This document shows positions 17,932-27,849 of a stretch of DNA of 64,000 nt, piece by piece. The position numbers and the translations under genes are program-made. Source of the DNA: Sphingobacterium oryzagri (lineage in GTDB: Bacteria; Bacteroidota; Bacteroidia; Sphingobacteriales; Sphingobacteriaceae); the NCBI RefSeq assembly GCF_028736175.1, contig NZ_CP117880.1, forward strand, positions 1,984,001-2,048,000, written 5' to 3'. How positions within the stretch are numbered: the first letter of the stretch is position 1; each line of letters begins with the position of its first letter. A model generated the notes under the pieces. The model saw nothing but the letters and a program-made list of their open reading frames with translations, made no database searches and was not told the DNA's origin.

Positions 17932-18405
17932 ATGAGTACATCAGTCATTTTAACAAAAGAAGAATTTTTACAACATTGGTTAGGTCACCGTACGTTAACC
18001 CGCAAAACCATCGAAAAATTTCCCGAGCAAGAACTGTTTTCCTACAACATCGGCGGGATGCGTACTTTTGCCGATCTGGTGATGGAATTATTATCTATTG
18101 CCGAGCCAGGGTTGCGCGGTATTGTTCAAAAACGCGAAGAACCTTATAATCACAGCTTGGGTATTACCACGAAGGAAGCATTGTTGGAAAAATGGGATGC
18201 CGACACGCCGTTGATAATCGATTGGTACAATCAAATTCCGGAAGCAGATTTTCACGAGGAATACAACCTGTTTGGCGAGTACAAATTTCCGATCTACAGC
18301 AATTTGCTTTATTTTGTAGACAATGAAATACATCACCGTGCGCAGGGGTTTGTCTATCTGCGTGCTTTAGGTATCGAGCCGCCTTTTTTCTGGGATCGGT
18401 ATTAA
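17932..18405 (+). CDS. DinB family protein
   Basis: Four-helix-bundle DinB/DfsB-like protein, 157 residues. DinB proteins bind a metal with three histidines and include thiol transferases. Visible candidates are LQHWLGHRTLTRK near the start and DNEIHHRAQGFVYLRALG near the end, the latter being the conserved C-terminal histidine motif. The substrate is unknown. The gene is closed by the terminator at 18413-18445. Confidence 0.86.
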   Translation: MSTSVILTKEEFLQHWLGHRTLTRKTIEKFPEQELFSYNIGGMRTFADLVMELLSIAEPGLRGIVQKREEPYNHSLGITTKEALLEKWDADTPLIIDWYNQIPEADFHEEYNLFGEYKFPIYSNLLYFVDNEIHHRAQGFVYLRALGIEPPFFWDRY

Positions 18406-18412
18406 TAATCAG

Positions 18413-18445
18413 AAACATGGCCTGCGCATTCCTCAGGCCATGTTT
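18413..18445. terminator. Bidirectional terminator between dinB-like and GH43 genes
   Basis: Perfect 12-bp stem aaacatggcctg / caggccatgttt with a 9-nt loop, between two convergent genes. Its outer A-T pairs supply T tracts in both directions. Confidence 0.88.
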
Positions 18446-18463
18446 GATTTGATATCTGTAATT

Positions 18464-19423
18464 TTATTTTAAAACGTGCTTCACGCCTTCAAAAGTCATT
18501 TTTATCGGATTGATGTGGCCATTTTCATCAAAGGTCATTTCATCGATACAGGTTTCCCGCTCGTGCGCGCTGGTTTTTCCAAGCGGTCGTCTATGGTAAA
18601 CCATGTAATATTTATCTTCATTCGGTACTTTAATCACCGAATGGTGACCAGCGCCCGTCGCAATCTTGGGATCTCGCTCTAAAATCGTGTTGATACGCTT
18701 GAATGGACCGAAAGGACTATCAGCGATAGCGTAAGCGACTTTGTAGTCAGGACCTGTCCAACCGCCTTCAGACCACATGAAATAATATTTATTATCACGA
18801 ATAAACATAAACGGTCCTTCTACATAGTTTTCCGGTGTTACTTCTTTGTAGATTGTGCCATCCTCAAATGGTAGCAAGGTTTTAAAGTCATCGCTTAATT
18901 TGACGACGTTGCAATGTTTCCAGCCACCGTAAAACATGTAGTATTGCCCATCTTTATCTTTAAATACAAATTGATCGATAGGCTGTGCACCATGCACAAT
19001 GTCGTTAATAAGTGGTTTGCCCAATAAATCCTTGTATGGTCCTTCCGGTCGGTCGGCCACGGCTACACCAATACCGCCAATTTCTCCTTCGTGCACGTCG
19101 TTTGCACCAAAAAAGAAATAATATTTTCCGTCTTTTTCAATCACACTTGGCGCCCACATGGCTTTATCTGCCCATTTTACAGCGTTGTTATCGAGCACAC
19201 GTTCATGCTTTTTCCAATTGACCAGATCTTTAGACGAAAAAGCGTCAAAGAATATCTGCTGTTCATATGGAGCGGAGTAGGTTGGGAATATCCAATATTC
19301 ATTATTGTAGACAATGCCTTCAGGATCGGCGTACCAACCTGGGAATACCGGATTTTGTTGTGCAAAGCCAAGACTGCTCAAGGCGAGGGCACATAGACTT
19401 ACAATTGCTTTTCTTTTGTTCAT
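18464..19423 (-). CDS. Glycoside hydrolase family 43, secreted
   Basis: Five-bladed beta-propeller glycosidase, 319 residues, with signal peptide cleaved near GFAQQ. GH43 enzymes cleave arabinofuranosides, xylosides or galactans by inversion. The three acidic residues are visible: Asp33 in WYADPEG (base), Asp150 in PIDQFVF (pKa modulator) and Glu202 in YVEGPF (acid). GAGHHSVI supplies the metal-associated histidine. There is no extra carbohydrate-binding domain. It has no Sus genes next to it and is convergent with the dinB-like gene. Substrate is not assignable by eye. Confidence 0.92.
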   Translation of the reverse strand: MNKRKAIVSLCALALSSLGFAQQNPVFPGWYADPEGIVYNNEYWIFPTYSAPYEQQIFFDAFSSKDLVNWKKHERVLDNNAVKWADKAMWAPSVIEKDGKYYFFFGANDVHEGEIGGIGVAVADRPEGPYKDLLGKPLINDIVHGAQPIDQFVFKDKDGQYYMFYGGWKHCNVVKLSDDFKTLLPFEDGTIYKEVTPENYVEGPFMFIRDNKYYFMWSEGGWTGPDYKVAYAIADSPFGPFKRINTILERDPKIATGAGHHSVIKVPNEDKYYMVYHRRPLGKTSAHERETCIDEMTFDENGHINPIKMTFEGVKHVLK

Positions 19424-19507
19424 GCTATTCAGTTAGGTAGCACTAAATATACAAAATCCTTTTAGCATCTTCCTTTTGTTTCAAAATTGTGGCAAATTAG
19501 GGTGATA

Positions 19508-20452
19508 TTACAAGTGGATTTTATTGAGAATTTGGCGGACGGCATCCTTTAATGTCGGCGGTTCTAAAATGGTCGCGTGATCGGCAAAGCGCAAATACCA
19601 GCGTGCAAATTCCTGCTCCATATTGTGGCTATGAAATGTCATAATCACGTGGTCTCCGTCTTTTTCATCGTGTAAAAAGCCGTAATAGCTGCGTTCCCAT
19701 TGAAGGTAACGTGCAAATTCACGGTCAATACGGATTCGAACCGTGACTAGATCGTTATGCTCTTTACGCTCGAGATAATGGCTTAACGGTTTATGTGCTT
19801 TGGTAAAACTGTCGGCTGTTAACTTGATCGCTTCGATGCGATCGATACGGAAGTTTCGATAAGTTTCCCGTAGGTGGCAGTAGGCTAAGAAATACCAGAA
19901 ATTTCCTTCATGATACACACCGACCGGTTCGATGTGTCGTTGATTGGCTTCATCCCGATCTACTGCGCGATAGGCCATCGCAACAATTTTTCGGGCAGCG
20001 ATTGCTTCAAAAAGCACAGAAAGCGCATCAGGTACTTTCTCGTTAAAGAGGGCGCTAGGTGAGGACATCCACATGTTTTCTTCCAACACCATGATATTTG
20101 ATTTATCACTATAGCGTAAGTACGATCGTATTTTGCCAATTGCCGTGGTGAAATGCCTGCACATATTGGGGTCGACAAATTTTTGCATGAGTTTTTCCGA
20201 AGCCGCCAAACTTAAAATCTCTTCCTGCGTAAAGCTGGTTGGCGGAAGCTTGTAACCCTCGGTCAATGAATAGCCGCTGCCGGCCTCTCCGTAAATCGGA
20301 ATTCCGGCTTCCTCTAACGAGCGCATGTCTCGGTAAATGGTACGCAGGCTGACGTCAAAACGATCGGCTAGATCTTGCGCTTTCACAACTGATCTGCCTT
20401 GCAGTTGAAAGTAAATCGCAAGAATACGGTGAAAACGCTTCGTGATTTCCAT
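19508..20452 (-). CDS. HTH-WYL (YafY family) transcriptional regulator
   Basis: DNA-binding regulator of 314 residues. The N-terminal winged helix is VKAQDLADRFDVSLRTIYRDM at about 20-42, followed by LEEAGIPIYGEAGSGYSL. A WYL domain follows with GNFWYFLAYCHLRETYRNFRIDRI, and a WCX-type C-terminus. WYL domains sense ligands, often nucleic-acid derived. Transcribed alone between GH43 and ppk1. Target genes are unknown. Confidence 0.92.
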   Translation of the reverse strand: MEITKRFHRILAIYFQLQGRSVVKAQDLADRFDVSLRTIYRDMRSLEEAGIPIYGEAGSGYSLTEGYKLPPTSFTQEEILSLAASEKLMQKFVDPNMCRHFTTAIGKIRSYLRYSDKSNIMVLEENMWMSSPSALFNEKVPDALSVLFEAIAARKIVAMAYRAVDRDEANQRHIEPVGVYHEGNFWYFLAYCHLRETYRNFRIDRIEAIKLTADSFTKAHKPLSHYLERKEHNDLVTVRIRIDREFARYLQWERSYYGFLHDEKDGDHVIMTFHSHNMEQEFARWYLRFADHATILEPPTLKDAVRQILNKIHL

Positions 20453-20497
20453 GCCGTAAAGATACGGTTTCGTGCGCGATCAGACGATTACGTGCGA

Positions 20498-22567
20498 CTA
20501 ATCGCTCTTGGTTTTTTTACGCAGGTAATGATGCAATTCCAGTTGTGAGCGGTGCGCGGGCTTATTGTTGCTCACGTAGGTGTTGTCAAGTTCATTATTC
20601 AGGATGCGTGCTTTCACGTTATCTTTTAATTGTATGGCCAGCATATCGATCAGTTCGTTTTTGATCTTTTTACTGTTGATGCGTATCGCAGCTTCCACAC
20701 GATGGTCCAGGTTTCGCGTCATCCAGTCTGCCGATGAAATATACACAATCTCTTTACCGCCAGCATGAAAATACAGCACACGCGCATGTTCCAGATATTC
20801 ATCTACAATACTGATGGCATGTAGGGGCTCCTTAAAGCGCTTTTGGTTGATCGCACAATAAATACCACGGATAATCATATCAATCTTCACACCGGCCTCT
20901 GCAGCATCGTACAGTTTTTTAATTAGTAGTTTGTCACTCAGTGAATTAACCTTGATTACTATATGCGCTTTATTGCCCGCATTCGCTTCGCTAATTTCCT
21001 TGTCAATATGCTCCATCAGCGTTGTACGCATATCCATAGGGCACACCAGTAAGGTCTTGCAAGGTTTCAAACTTTGATAAATATCCATTTTCGGCTTTTT
21101 CAACGCCGCAAATATCTTGTTGATATCAGCCATCACGGTACGGTTGCTGGTCATTAAGCAGTAGTCGCCGTAAATCTTGGCCGTTTTCTCATTGATGTTG
21201 CCCGTACTGACAAATCCGTATTGAATGGTCTTGTTGTTTACGCGTTTTTTGATGATGCAAAGCTTCGCGTGCACCTTTTTATCTGGAATGCCCAACAATA
21301 CTTTTATGCCTTCCATTTCAAAGCGTTCTTTCCAATCCAGGTTATGTTCCTCGTCAAAGCGGGCACGCAGTTCCAGCATTACAGTGACCTCTTTGCCATT
21401 TCGCGCTGCATTGACCAACGTATTGGCAATCTTGGAGTTTTGCGCCATCCGATAGATCGTGATATGGATGGATTTCACATCCGGGTCCATAGCCGACTCT
21501 CGCAAGAGGTCGATCACCGGCATAAACGTATGGTACGGGAAGGACAACAGCACGTCTTTTTTTACCAATACATCACTGATGCGCTGACGACCAGCGAAAT
21601 CAGGATGGTCAAACGCTGTGCGCTCTTTCGGCCGGCTCTCTGATTTAAATATTTTAGGAAAATCCATGAAATGTTTGAAATTATGGATTTTCTGACCGGG
21701 GATAATGCTGTCTTTTTTAGACAGATTAAGTTTTTTAATAATAAATTCGACCAGGGCGGGGTCCATATGCTTATCAAATACAAAGCGTGTTGGTTTTCCC
21801 TTCCGTCTGTTTTTAATTCCTTTCTCGATTTTTTCCACCAACGTGGTATTGATATCGTTATCGAGATCAAACTCGGCATCTTTCGTGATTTTGAACGCAT
21901 GTGCACTAAAGCTATCAAAGCCAAAATAAGAGAAGATATAAGGAAGGTTGTATTTTATGACATCCTCCAGCAAGATAACATGCTTTTCACCTTTTGGCGA
22001 GGGAAGGAGCAGAAAGCGCCCATTGCTGCGGGAGGGGTTTTCGATAATTGCAAAACGCGTTTCGTATTCCCAATCGGTTTTACGCATGGCTATGCCCAAG
22101 TACAAGCTTTTGTCTCTTAAGTAAGGCATAGGGCGTGCGTCATCCAAAAGGAGTGGGATCACATTGGATTCAACTTCTTCTTGATAATAGTTTTTGACAA
22201 ATTCTTGCTGCTCATCATTGAGTTCCGTTTCTGTCTTGATAAACACCTTTTGTTTGGCCATTTCTACCTGGATTTTTTCCCAGGTATGATCAAATTTTTT
22301 CTGTTGCTTGATCACCAAATCATGCAGCTCTTCCAAAATGGTTTGTGGTTTTTCAAAAAATATTTCTTTGGCTTCTTTTTCGTTAAAAGCCATTGCACGC
22401 TTTAAGCCTGCAACGCGCACACGAAAGAACTCATCGAGGTTGTTTGAAAAAATACCGAGAAATTTGATGCGCTCCGATAGCGGTACGTCCTCGTCCGCAG
22501 CCTCTTGTAATACACGTCCATTGAAACTTAACCAGCTGATATCGCGAGGATTGAATCGTTTTGTCAT
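20498..22567 (-). CDS. ppk1: Polyphosphate kinase 1
   Basis: Polymerises the gamma-phosphate of ATP into polyphosphate. About 689 residues with the PPK1 N domain (FNPRDISWLSFNGRVLQEA at the start), head domain and two PLD-like C domains. The phospho-accepting histidine is in VHAKLCII (near 433) and the second active-site histidine in DHRVEAAIRI (near 622). FVSTGNINEKTAKIYGDYCL is the conserved ATP-site block. A GTG five codons upstream at 22582 is in frame, but ATG at 22567 gives the family-like N-terminus. No ppx is adjacent. Confidence 0.96.
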   Translation of the reverse strand: MTKRFNPRDISWLSFNGRVLQEAADEDVPLSERIKFLGIFSNNLDEFFRVRVAGLKRAMAFNEKEAKEIFFEKPQTILEELHDLVIKQQKKFDHTWEKIQVEMAKQKVFIKTETELNDEQQEFVKNYYQEEVESNVIPLLLDDARPMPYLRDKSLYLGIAMRKTDWEYETRFAIIENPSRSNGRFLLLPSPKGEKHVILLEDVIKYNLPYIFSYFGFDSFSAHAFKITKDAEFDLDNDINTTLVEKIEKGIKNRRKGKPTRFVFDKHMDPALVEFIIKKLNLSKKDSIIPGQKIHNFKHFMDFPKIFKSESRPKERTAFDHPDFAGRQRISDVLVKKDVLLSFPYHTFMPVIDLLRESAMDPDVKSIHITIYRMAQNSKIANTLVNAARNGKEVTVMLELRARFDEEHNLDWKERFEMEGIKVLLGIPDKKVHAKLCIIKKRVNNKTIQYGFVSTGNINEKTAKIYGDYCLMTSNRTVMADINKIFAALKKPKMDIYQSLKPCKTLLVCPMDMRTTLMEHIDKEISEANAGNKAHIVIKVNSLSDKLLIKKLYDAAEAGVKIDMIIRGIYCAINQKRFKEPLHAISIVDEYLEHARVLYFHAGGKEIVYISSADWMTRNLDHRVEAAIRINSKKIKNELIDMLAIQLKDNVKARILNNELDNTYVSNNKPAHRSQLELHHYLRKKTKSD

Positions 22568-22742
22568 TTTTTTCTTTACCACGTTTTAGAAGCTTTAAAT
22601 ATAGGTTGGCAATATGTCTTAAATATAATAAAAATATTAACAAGATATTAACTTAACATAAGACGCATGTAATTACGGATAGGGAATTTGGAATGCCGCA
22701 TTTTCAAAGGATAGGCAACAGCGACGACTGGCTAGCGCCAAT

Positions 22743-22773
22743 AAAACAGCGGCACTAACGGCGCCGCTGTTTT
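22743..22773 (-). terminator. Terminator after the PfpI-family gene
   Basis: Perfect 11-bp stem aaaacagcggc / gccgctgtttt with a 9-nt loop, 45 nt beyond the stop of the minus-strand gene at 22819; the A tract reads as T on that strand. Confidence 0.82.
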
Positions 22774-22818
22774 GCTATGTCGATCCGAAATGTGGTGCAC
22801 CTCGGCGAACATGAACGT

Positions 22819-23352
22819 TTAATTTTTATTGCTCAGGTAGCTGTTGATCGCGTTGTTAAACGCGTCAAGATCTTCCGGTGTTCTACTTGTAATTAAGTTT
22901 TTATCAATAACAACTTCGCTATCTTCCCATTGTCCACCGGCGTGTACCAGGTCGGTCTTGATATTATTTACGGATGTTAGCTTTTTATCCTTTACAAAGC
23001 CGTTTTCTGTCAAGATCAGCGGTCCGTGGCAGATAGCCGCAATCAATTTATTGGTTTGCACAAAGTGGTCGATAAAAGCGATGCTCTCTTCGCTGACGCG
23101 CAGTTTATCCGGATTGATTACACCGCCCGGCAAGATTACGCCGACATAATCAGCCGGATCGGCTTCCTCGACCGCGACGTCCACATCAAACTCTTTTCCC
23201 CAGTCGGTGTGGTTCCAAGATTTGATTTTGCTTTTTTCATTGGGCGATATGATGTGCACTTCGTAACCCTGCTTTTCCAAGGCTTCCTTTGGTGATGTTA
23301 ATTCGACTTCTTCAAATCCGACTTCTGTCAATATGGCTATTTTCTCTTTCAT
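22819..23352 (-). CDS. DJ-1/PfpI family protein (YhbO/PfpI type)
   Basis: Type 1 glutamine amidotransferase fold, 177 residues. The nucleophile elbow is AAICHGP with Cys108, preceded by the acidic residue of LPGGVINPDKLR and followed by LTSVNNIKTDLVHAGG. Homologues are stress proteins with protease, deglycase or chaperone activities that are still debated. Cytoplasmic. Closed by its own terminator and divergent from mnmE. A second, longer DJ-1-type protein is encoded at 50310. Confidence 0.92.
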   Translation of the reverse strand: MKEKIAILTEVGFEEVELTSPKEALEKQGYEVHIISPNEKSKIKSWNHTDWGKEFDVDVAVEEADPADYVGVILPGGVINPDKLRVSEESIAFIDHFVQTNKLIAAICHGPLILTENGFVKDKKLTSVNNIKTDLVHAGGQWEDSEVVIDKNLITSRTPEDLDAFNNAINSYLSNKN

Positions 23353-23437
23353 TGTGTCTGTATTTGTTGTATAAATCGAACGGCTCTAGACGGATAAAGT
23401 TTTAATCAAAATCATTTCTAAAGCGTACCTTTGTCGC

Positions 23438-24814
23438 ATGTCAACTGATTTGATTTCACAAGATACGATTGTCGCGCTAGCGACTTCACCTGGTGCAAAT
23501 GGTGCAATAGCGGTTATCCGCTTATCCGGTACACAGGCTATAGCGATCACGAACACGATTTTTAAGGGAAAAGATTTGCTTGTCCAACCTTCGCATACCA
23601 TTCATTTTGGTACGGTGCGCGATGGCGACGATATTATCGATGAAGTATTAGTTTCTTTGTTTAAAGGTCCAAATTCGTATACGAAAGAACATGTTGTTGA
23701 GATTTCTACGCACAATTCCAGCTACATCATCGAGCGCCTTATTAACGTGTTAATTAAAAAAGGTGCGCGGGCTGCGCGGGCGGGCGAGTTTACGCTACGG
23801 GCTTTTTTAAACGGCGGACTGGATCTCTCGCAGGCTGAAGCGGTGGCAGATTTGATCGCGTCTAATTCGGCGGCCTCTCATCAGGTAGCTATGCAGCAAA
23901 TGCGTGGTGGCTTTTCTAATCAATTGAAAAAGCTGCGCGAAGATTTGGTGCATTTTGCTTCGCTTATTGAGTTGGAACTGGATTTTGCGGAAGAGGATGT
24001 GGAGTTTGCGAATCGTGGTCAACTTCAATCGCTTGTTGTCAATATTCATCAGGTTATCGGTCGGTTGATTTCTTCTTTTGAGCAGGGAAATGTGTTGAAG
24101 AATGGTGTGCCGGTGGTTATCGCGGGAAAACCTAATGTTGGCAAGTCTACGTTGCTGAATGCGTTGCTGAATGAGGAGCGCGCTATTGTGTCGGATATTG
24201 CGGGTACTACGCGCGATACGATTGAGGATGAGATTAACATCGAGGGGATTACTTTCCGTTTTATTGATACGGCAGGTATCCGCGAAACGCAGGATGTTAT
24301 TGAAGCAAAAGGGGTACAGCGCACGCGAGAAAAGATGAAGCAGGCGCGATTGATTATTTATTTGTTCGATCCCACGCAAGATAATGTCGATGATGTACAA
24401 CTGCAGATTGCTGAGGTGGCGGAGTTGCGGATTCCGTTTGTGACGTTGATTAATAAGGCGGATTTGTTATCGGATGAGCAGCGTTCAACTTATGCAGTGC
24501 TTTCTCCGGTTTATATTTCGGCTAAAGAGCAGCTTGGTATCGATGAGCTGAAGTTGGAATTGTTGCGCCAGGTGAACTTGGCTAATATTCAGACAGACGA
24601 TGTGCTGGTGACGAATATTAGACATGTCGAGGCTTTGCAAAAAACGTTGGAAGCGCTTGATCGGGTGCTATTTGGTATTGATAATCCGGTTACCTCGGAT
24701 TTTCTGGCGTTGGATATTCGCCAGGCGCTGCATCATTTGGGAGAGATTACGGGTGTTGTGACGACGGATGATTTGCTGGAGAATATTTTTTCTAAGTTTT
24801 GTATCGGGAAGTAG
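23438..24814 (+). CDS. mnmE: tRNA uridine-5-carboxymethylaminomethyl modification GTPase MnmE
   Basis: GTPase that with MnmG modifies wobble U34 of tRNAs. 458 residues. The N-terminal folate-binding domain starts QDTIVALATSPGANGAIAVI; the G domain has G1 GKPNVGKS (about 229-236), G2/G3 around GTTRDT and DTAG (near 278), and G4 NKAD (near 338). The C-terminus is FCIGK-stop with the conserved cysteine. A TACCTTTG box at 23426-23433 resembles a -7 element only a few nt before the ATG, so the mRNA may be nearly leaderless. The last 15 nt of the gene lie in the left repeat of the defence island, and the reading frame stays intact. Confidence 0.97.
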   Translation: MSTDLISQDTIVALATSPGANGAIAVIRLSGTQAIAITNTIFKGKDLLVQPSHTIHFGTVRDGDDIIDEVLVSLFKGPNSYTKEHVVEISTHNSSYIIERLINVLIKKGARAARAGEFTLRAFLNGGLDLSQAEAVADLIASNSAASHQVAMQQMRGGFSNQLKKLREDLVHFASLIELELDFAEEDVEFANRGQLQSLVVNIHQVIGRLISSFEQGNVLKNGVPVVIAGKPNVGKSTLLNALLNEERAIVSDIAGTTRDTIEDEINIEGITFRFIDTAGIRETQDVIEAKGVQRTREKMKQARLIIYLFDPTQDNVDDVQLQIAEVAELRIPFVTLINKADLLSDEQRSTYAVLSPVYISAKEQLGIDELKLELLRQVNLANIQTDDVLVTNIRHVEALQKTLEALDRVLFGIDNPVTSDFLALDIRQALHHLGEITGVVTTDDLLENIFSKFCIGK

Positions 24815-24872
24815 TTGCGTATTACTGGATATGACTAGATATTAGCAGGTGTATATAAAGTATTGAAAATGA
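24800..24872. repeat. 73-bp direct repeat, left (attL-like), over mnmE 3' end
   Basis: Aligns without gaps to 38243-38315, 62 of 73 positions identical by eye. Conserved blocks are TGTATCGG, AAGTAGTTGC, TAGATATTAG and a 23-bp block at the right end. The first block contains the last codons and stop of mnmE. Confidence 0.88.
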
Positions 24873-25153
24873 GGTTTTTTCGATGCTTTACCATTAATTT
24901 ATAAAGCAGTTCGTATTGTAACAAATTTTTGCAAAATCTGTTACAGCCAAACGTGTCTATATGTTTCGTAAACACTTAGAAATAAGGTAGAAGAAATGAT
25001 TTCTAAAATTGTAATGTTGCGAGTTACGCTTTCGATGCTTTAAGAATTTTATGTCTCCGTAATTACTCAAATCACATTCCATCATTACATGTTCATAACG
25101 AATATAGGAAACACCATCTAAAGTACGTATTTTTACGCTGAATGCAGATTATT

Positions 25154-25359
25154 ATGCCGAAAAGACCAATAAACAGATCGAAAGTAGTACTCGTAGAACA
25201 GGGCAAAACCAGCAAGTGGCTTGCTCAGGCGCTTGGAAAGAACGAAACAACGGTTCTCGTTGGTGTACCAATGAAGTTCAGTCAAGTTTGGACACCTTGT
25301 CGCAGATAGCTGCTTTGCTAAAAATCGATATCAAAGAACTGTTGAATTCGAGTAAGTAA
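25154..25359 (+). pseudogene. XRE-type HTH regulator, frameshifted
   Basis: Small regulator of the kind found before type I restriction genes in Bacteroidota. From the ATG at 25154 the frame encodes a helix-turn-helix start (VVLVEQGKTSKWLAQALGKN), then leaves frame near 25255. Restoring one missing T there (gttctcgt to gtttctcgt) reopens the frame through SRWCTNEVQSSLDTLSQI and KIDIKELLNSSK to the stop at 25357. The length of 206 nt is one short of 69 codons, which fits a single-base deletion. As it stands the product would be truncated, so the operon may lack its controller. Confidence 0.8.
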
Positions 25360-25408
25360 ACGCAAAAGAATAAGGATAATTCTGTCATAAAATTACCTAG
25401 TATAAATA

Positions 25409-26974
25409 ATGGCTAAGAAGAAAGAAACCGTAGAAGAAGCAATTGAAAAAACACTGTGGAAGGCAGCGGATAAATTACGTAAAAATATCAATGCAGCAGA
25501 ATATAAAGATGTAGTGCTTGGATTGATTTTCTTGAAATACATATCCATAGCATTTGAGAAAATGCATGCAGAGTTGACTGCACAAATAGGTGAGGGTGCG
25601 GATCCTGAAGATAGAGAAGAATATATAGCTGAAAACGTGTTTTTCGTTCCGCCGTCAGCACGTTGGTCGTTCCTCCAAAGTAACGCAAAACAGACGAATA
25701 TCGGTAAGATTGTGGATGATGGCATGGATGCTATTGAGTTTGAGAACGCACAGCTGAAAGGTATTTTGCCAAAAGTCTATGCGAAGCAAAATTTGGATCC
25801 TACCAGTTTAGGTGAACTAATCGATTTGATTGGCAATATCAATTTTGGAGAAACCAAGGAACGTTCTGCTGATGTTCTAGGTCACGTTTTTGAGTATTTC
25901 TTAGGACAGTTTGCCTTAGCAGAAGGCCAGAAAGGAGGACAGTTTTATACACCGCGCTCTGTAGTAGAGCTGCTGGTCGAGATGTTGGAACCCTATAGAG
26001 GACGTGTATTTGATCCATGCTGTGGTTCAGGAGGCATGTTTGTACAATCTGAGAAGTTTGTGGAAGATCACCAAGGTAAAATAAGCGATATCTCGGTGTA
26101 TGGCCAAGAATCCAATCAAACCACATGGCGATTGGCCAAGATGAATTTAGCTATTCGAGGAATCGATAGTTCGCAAGTGAAATGGAATGCCGAAGGTTCC
26201 TTTTTGAATGACGCACATAAAGATTTAAAAGCCGACTATATTATCGCTAATCCACCGTTCAACGTGAGTGATTGGGGCGGCGATTTATTACGCAGCGATG
26301 CACGTTGGCAGTTTGGTGCACCGCCCGTTGGCAATGCTAATTTCGGTTGGCTGCAACACTTTATCCATCACCTAGCACCTACAGGCCAAGCCGGTGTGGT
26401 ATTGGCAAAGGGAGCCTTAACTTCAAAAACATCTGGTGAAGGCGATATCCGAAAGCGACTGATTGAAGAAGGACTGATCGATTGTGTTGTCAATCTACCC
26501 GCTAAGCTATTTTTGAATACACAAATACCAGCGGCTCTGTGGTTCCTACGCCGCAAAAAGGTAGCTAATCCAAAATACCGTGATACAGCCAATGAGATCT
26601 TATTTATCGATGCCCGTAATTTAGGACATTTGATCAGCCGTAGAAACCGGGAATTGTCCAATGGCAGCATAGATCCAAATGATAATGATATTAATCGAAT
26701 TTCATCTACTTACCATAATTGGCGTAATGTAGATGGCACTTACGAGGATGTAGCAGGCTTTTGTGCTTCGGTACCCGTAAGTAAGGTAGCAGAGCTGGAT
26801 TATGTACTTACACCAGGGCGCTATGTAGGTTTACCGGATGAAGAAGATGACTTCAATTTTGTAGAACGCTTTACCGAGCTTAAAACCACACTGGAGAAAC
26901 AGCTCAAGAGAGAAGCCGATCTGAATAAGATCATAGCGGAGAACTTGTCTAAAATTGAATTGCCAAAAGAATGA
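25409..26974 (+). CDS. hsdM: Type I restriction-modification system methyltransferase subunit
   Basis: N6-adenine methylase subunit of a type I system, 521 residues. The N-terminal helical domain ([20 protein letters not shown]) is followed by the SAM-binding motif [11 protein letters not shown] near residue 200 and the catalytic NPPF motif ([13 protein letters not shown]) near 281. Together with HsdS it protects host DNA. It starts 49 nt after the broken XRE gene and overlaps the next gene by 4 nt (ATGA), the first of five tightly packed genes. Confidence 0.97.
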   Translation: MAKKKETVEEAIEKTLWKAADKLRKNINAAEYKDVVLGLIFLKYISIAFEKMHAELTAQIGEGADPEDREEYIAENVFFVPPSARWSFLQSNAKQTNIGKIVDDGMDAIEFENAQLKGILPKVYAKQNLDPTSLGELIDLIGNINFGETKERSADVLGHVFEYFLGQFALAEGQKGGQFYTPRSVVELLVEMLEPYRGRVFDPCCGSGGMFVQSEKFVEDHQGKISDISVYGQESNQTTWRLAKMNLAIRGIDSSQVKWNAEGSFLNDAHKDLKADYIIANPPFNVSDWGGDLLRSDARWQFGAPPVGNANFGWLQHFIHHLAPTGQAGVVLAKGALTSKTSGEGDIRKRLIEEGLIDCVVNLPAKLFLNTQIPAALWFLRRKKVANPKYRDTANEILFIDARNLGHLISRRNRELSNGSIDPNDNDINRISSTYHNWRNVDGTYEDVAGFCASVPVSKVAELDYVLTPGRYVGLPDEEDDFNFVERFTELKTTLEKQLKREADLNKIIAENLSKIELPKE

Positions 26975-27849
26975 GTAAAGATTTAGCCCTTTCCCAACAA
27001 CATATAGAAAACCGAATTTTTACGATTCGGGGAAAACAAGTCATGTTCGATAGAGATCTGGCAGAAATGTATCAGGTGGAGGTGAAAAGATTAAATGAAC
27101 AAGTAAAACGTAACATTGACCGATTTCCAGAGACATTTCGTTTTCAATTGAATACCCAAGAAAAAGATGAACTGGTCGCAAATTGCGACCGGTTCGAATC
27201 GTTAAAACATTCCGCTGTAAATCCGTATGCTTTTACGGAGCAAGGTGTAGCCATGCTGTCTGCAGTCTTAAGAAGTGATATCGCTGTGAAAGTCAGCATT
27301 CAAATTATGAATGCTTTTGTAGAATTAAGGAAATTAGTTGGTCAGGAAACGCTTCAGCATTTACGTCTTTCAGGTATTGAAAACAAATTGATAGAGCATG
27401 ATCAAAAATTCAACAAGCTCTTTTCGGCATTAGAAAATAATGAACTGCCGCAACGTGGAGTCTATTTTGACGGCCAAGTTTTTGACGCATATACATTCAT
27501 AAGCGATATTATTAAAACTGCCAAAACATCCATTATTCTAATCGATAATTATGTAGACGATCGTACATTAACCTTATTCACTAAACGTAAGAAAAACGTA
27601 TCGGTTAGTATATACACTGCTGGTATAACCAAGCAGTTTCGTTTGGATCTAGAAAAACATAATATCCAATATCCCGGAATTAAAGCAGAACTGTTTAAGA
27701 AAAGTCATGATCGCTTCTTGATTATCGATGACAAAGAGCTGTACCATATTGGAGCTTCACTCAAAGATTTAGGGAAAAAGTGGTTTGCATTTTCTCGAAT
27801 GGATAGCTTGTGTAAGGATGTTTTAAGTAAAATTAAAGGGGGGGAATAA
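26971..27849 (+). CDS. ORF6N-domain protein with C-terminal PLD-like domain
   Basis: 292 residues. Residues 1 to about 110 form an ORF6N DNA-binding domain ([46 protein letters not shown]). A linker with coiled-coil character follows (about 115-145). The C-terminal half (about 155-285) looks like a phospholipase D-like fold, with [11 protein letters not shown] and [11 protein letters not shown], where HxRx4D replaces the usual HxKx4D. It is a recurrent passenger between hsdM and hsdS in Bacteroidota, of unknown role. Overlaps hsdM by 4 nt and hsdS by 1 nt (TAATG). Confidence 0.85.
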   Translation: MSKDLALSQQHIENRIFTIRGKQVMFDRDLAEMYQVEVKRLNEQVKRNIDRFPETFRFQLNTQEKDELVANCDRFESLKHSAVNPYAFTEQGVAMLSAVLRSDIAVKVSIQIMNAFVELRKLVGQETLQHLRLSGIENKLIEHDQKFNKLFSALENNELPQRGVYFDGQVFDAYTFISDIIKTAKTSIILIDNYVDDRTLTLFTKRKKNVSVSIYTAGITKQFRLDLEKHNIQYPGIKAELFKKSHDRFLIIDDKELYHIGASLKDLGKKWFAFSRMDSLCKDVLSKIKGGE

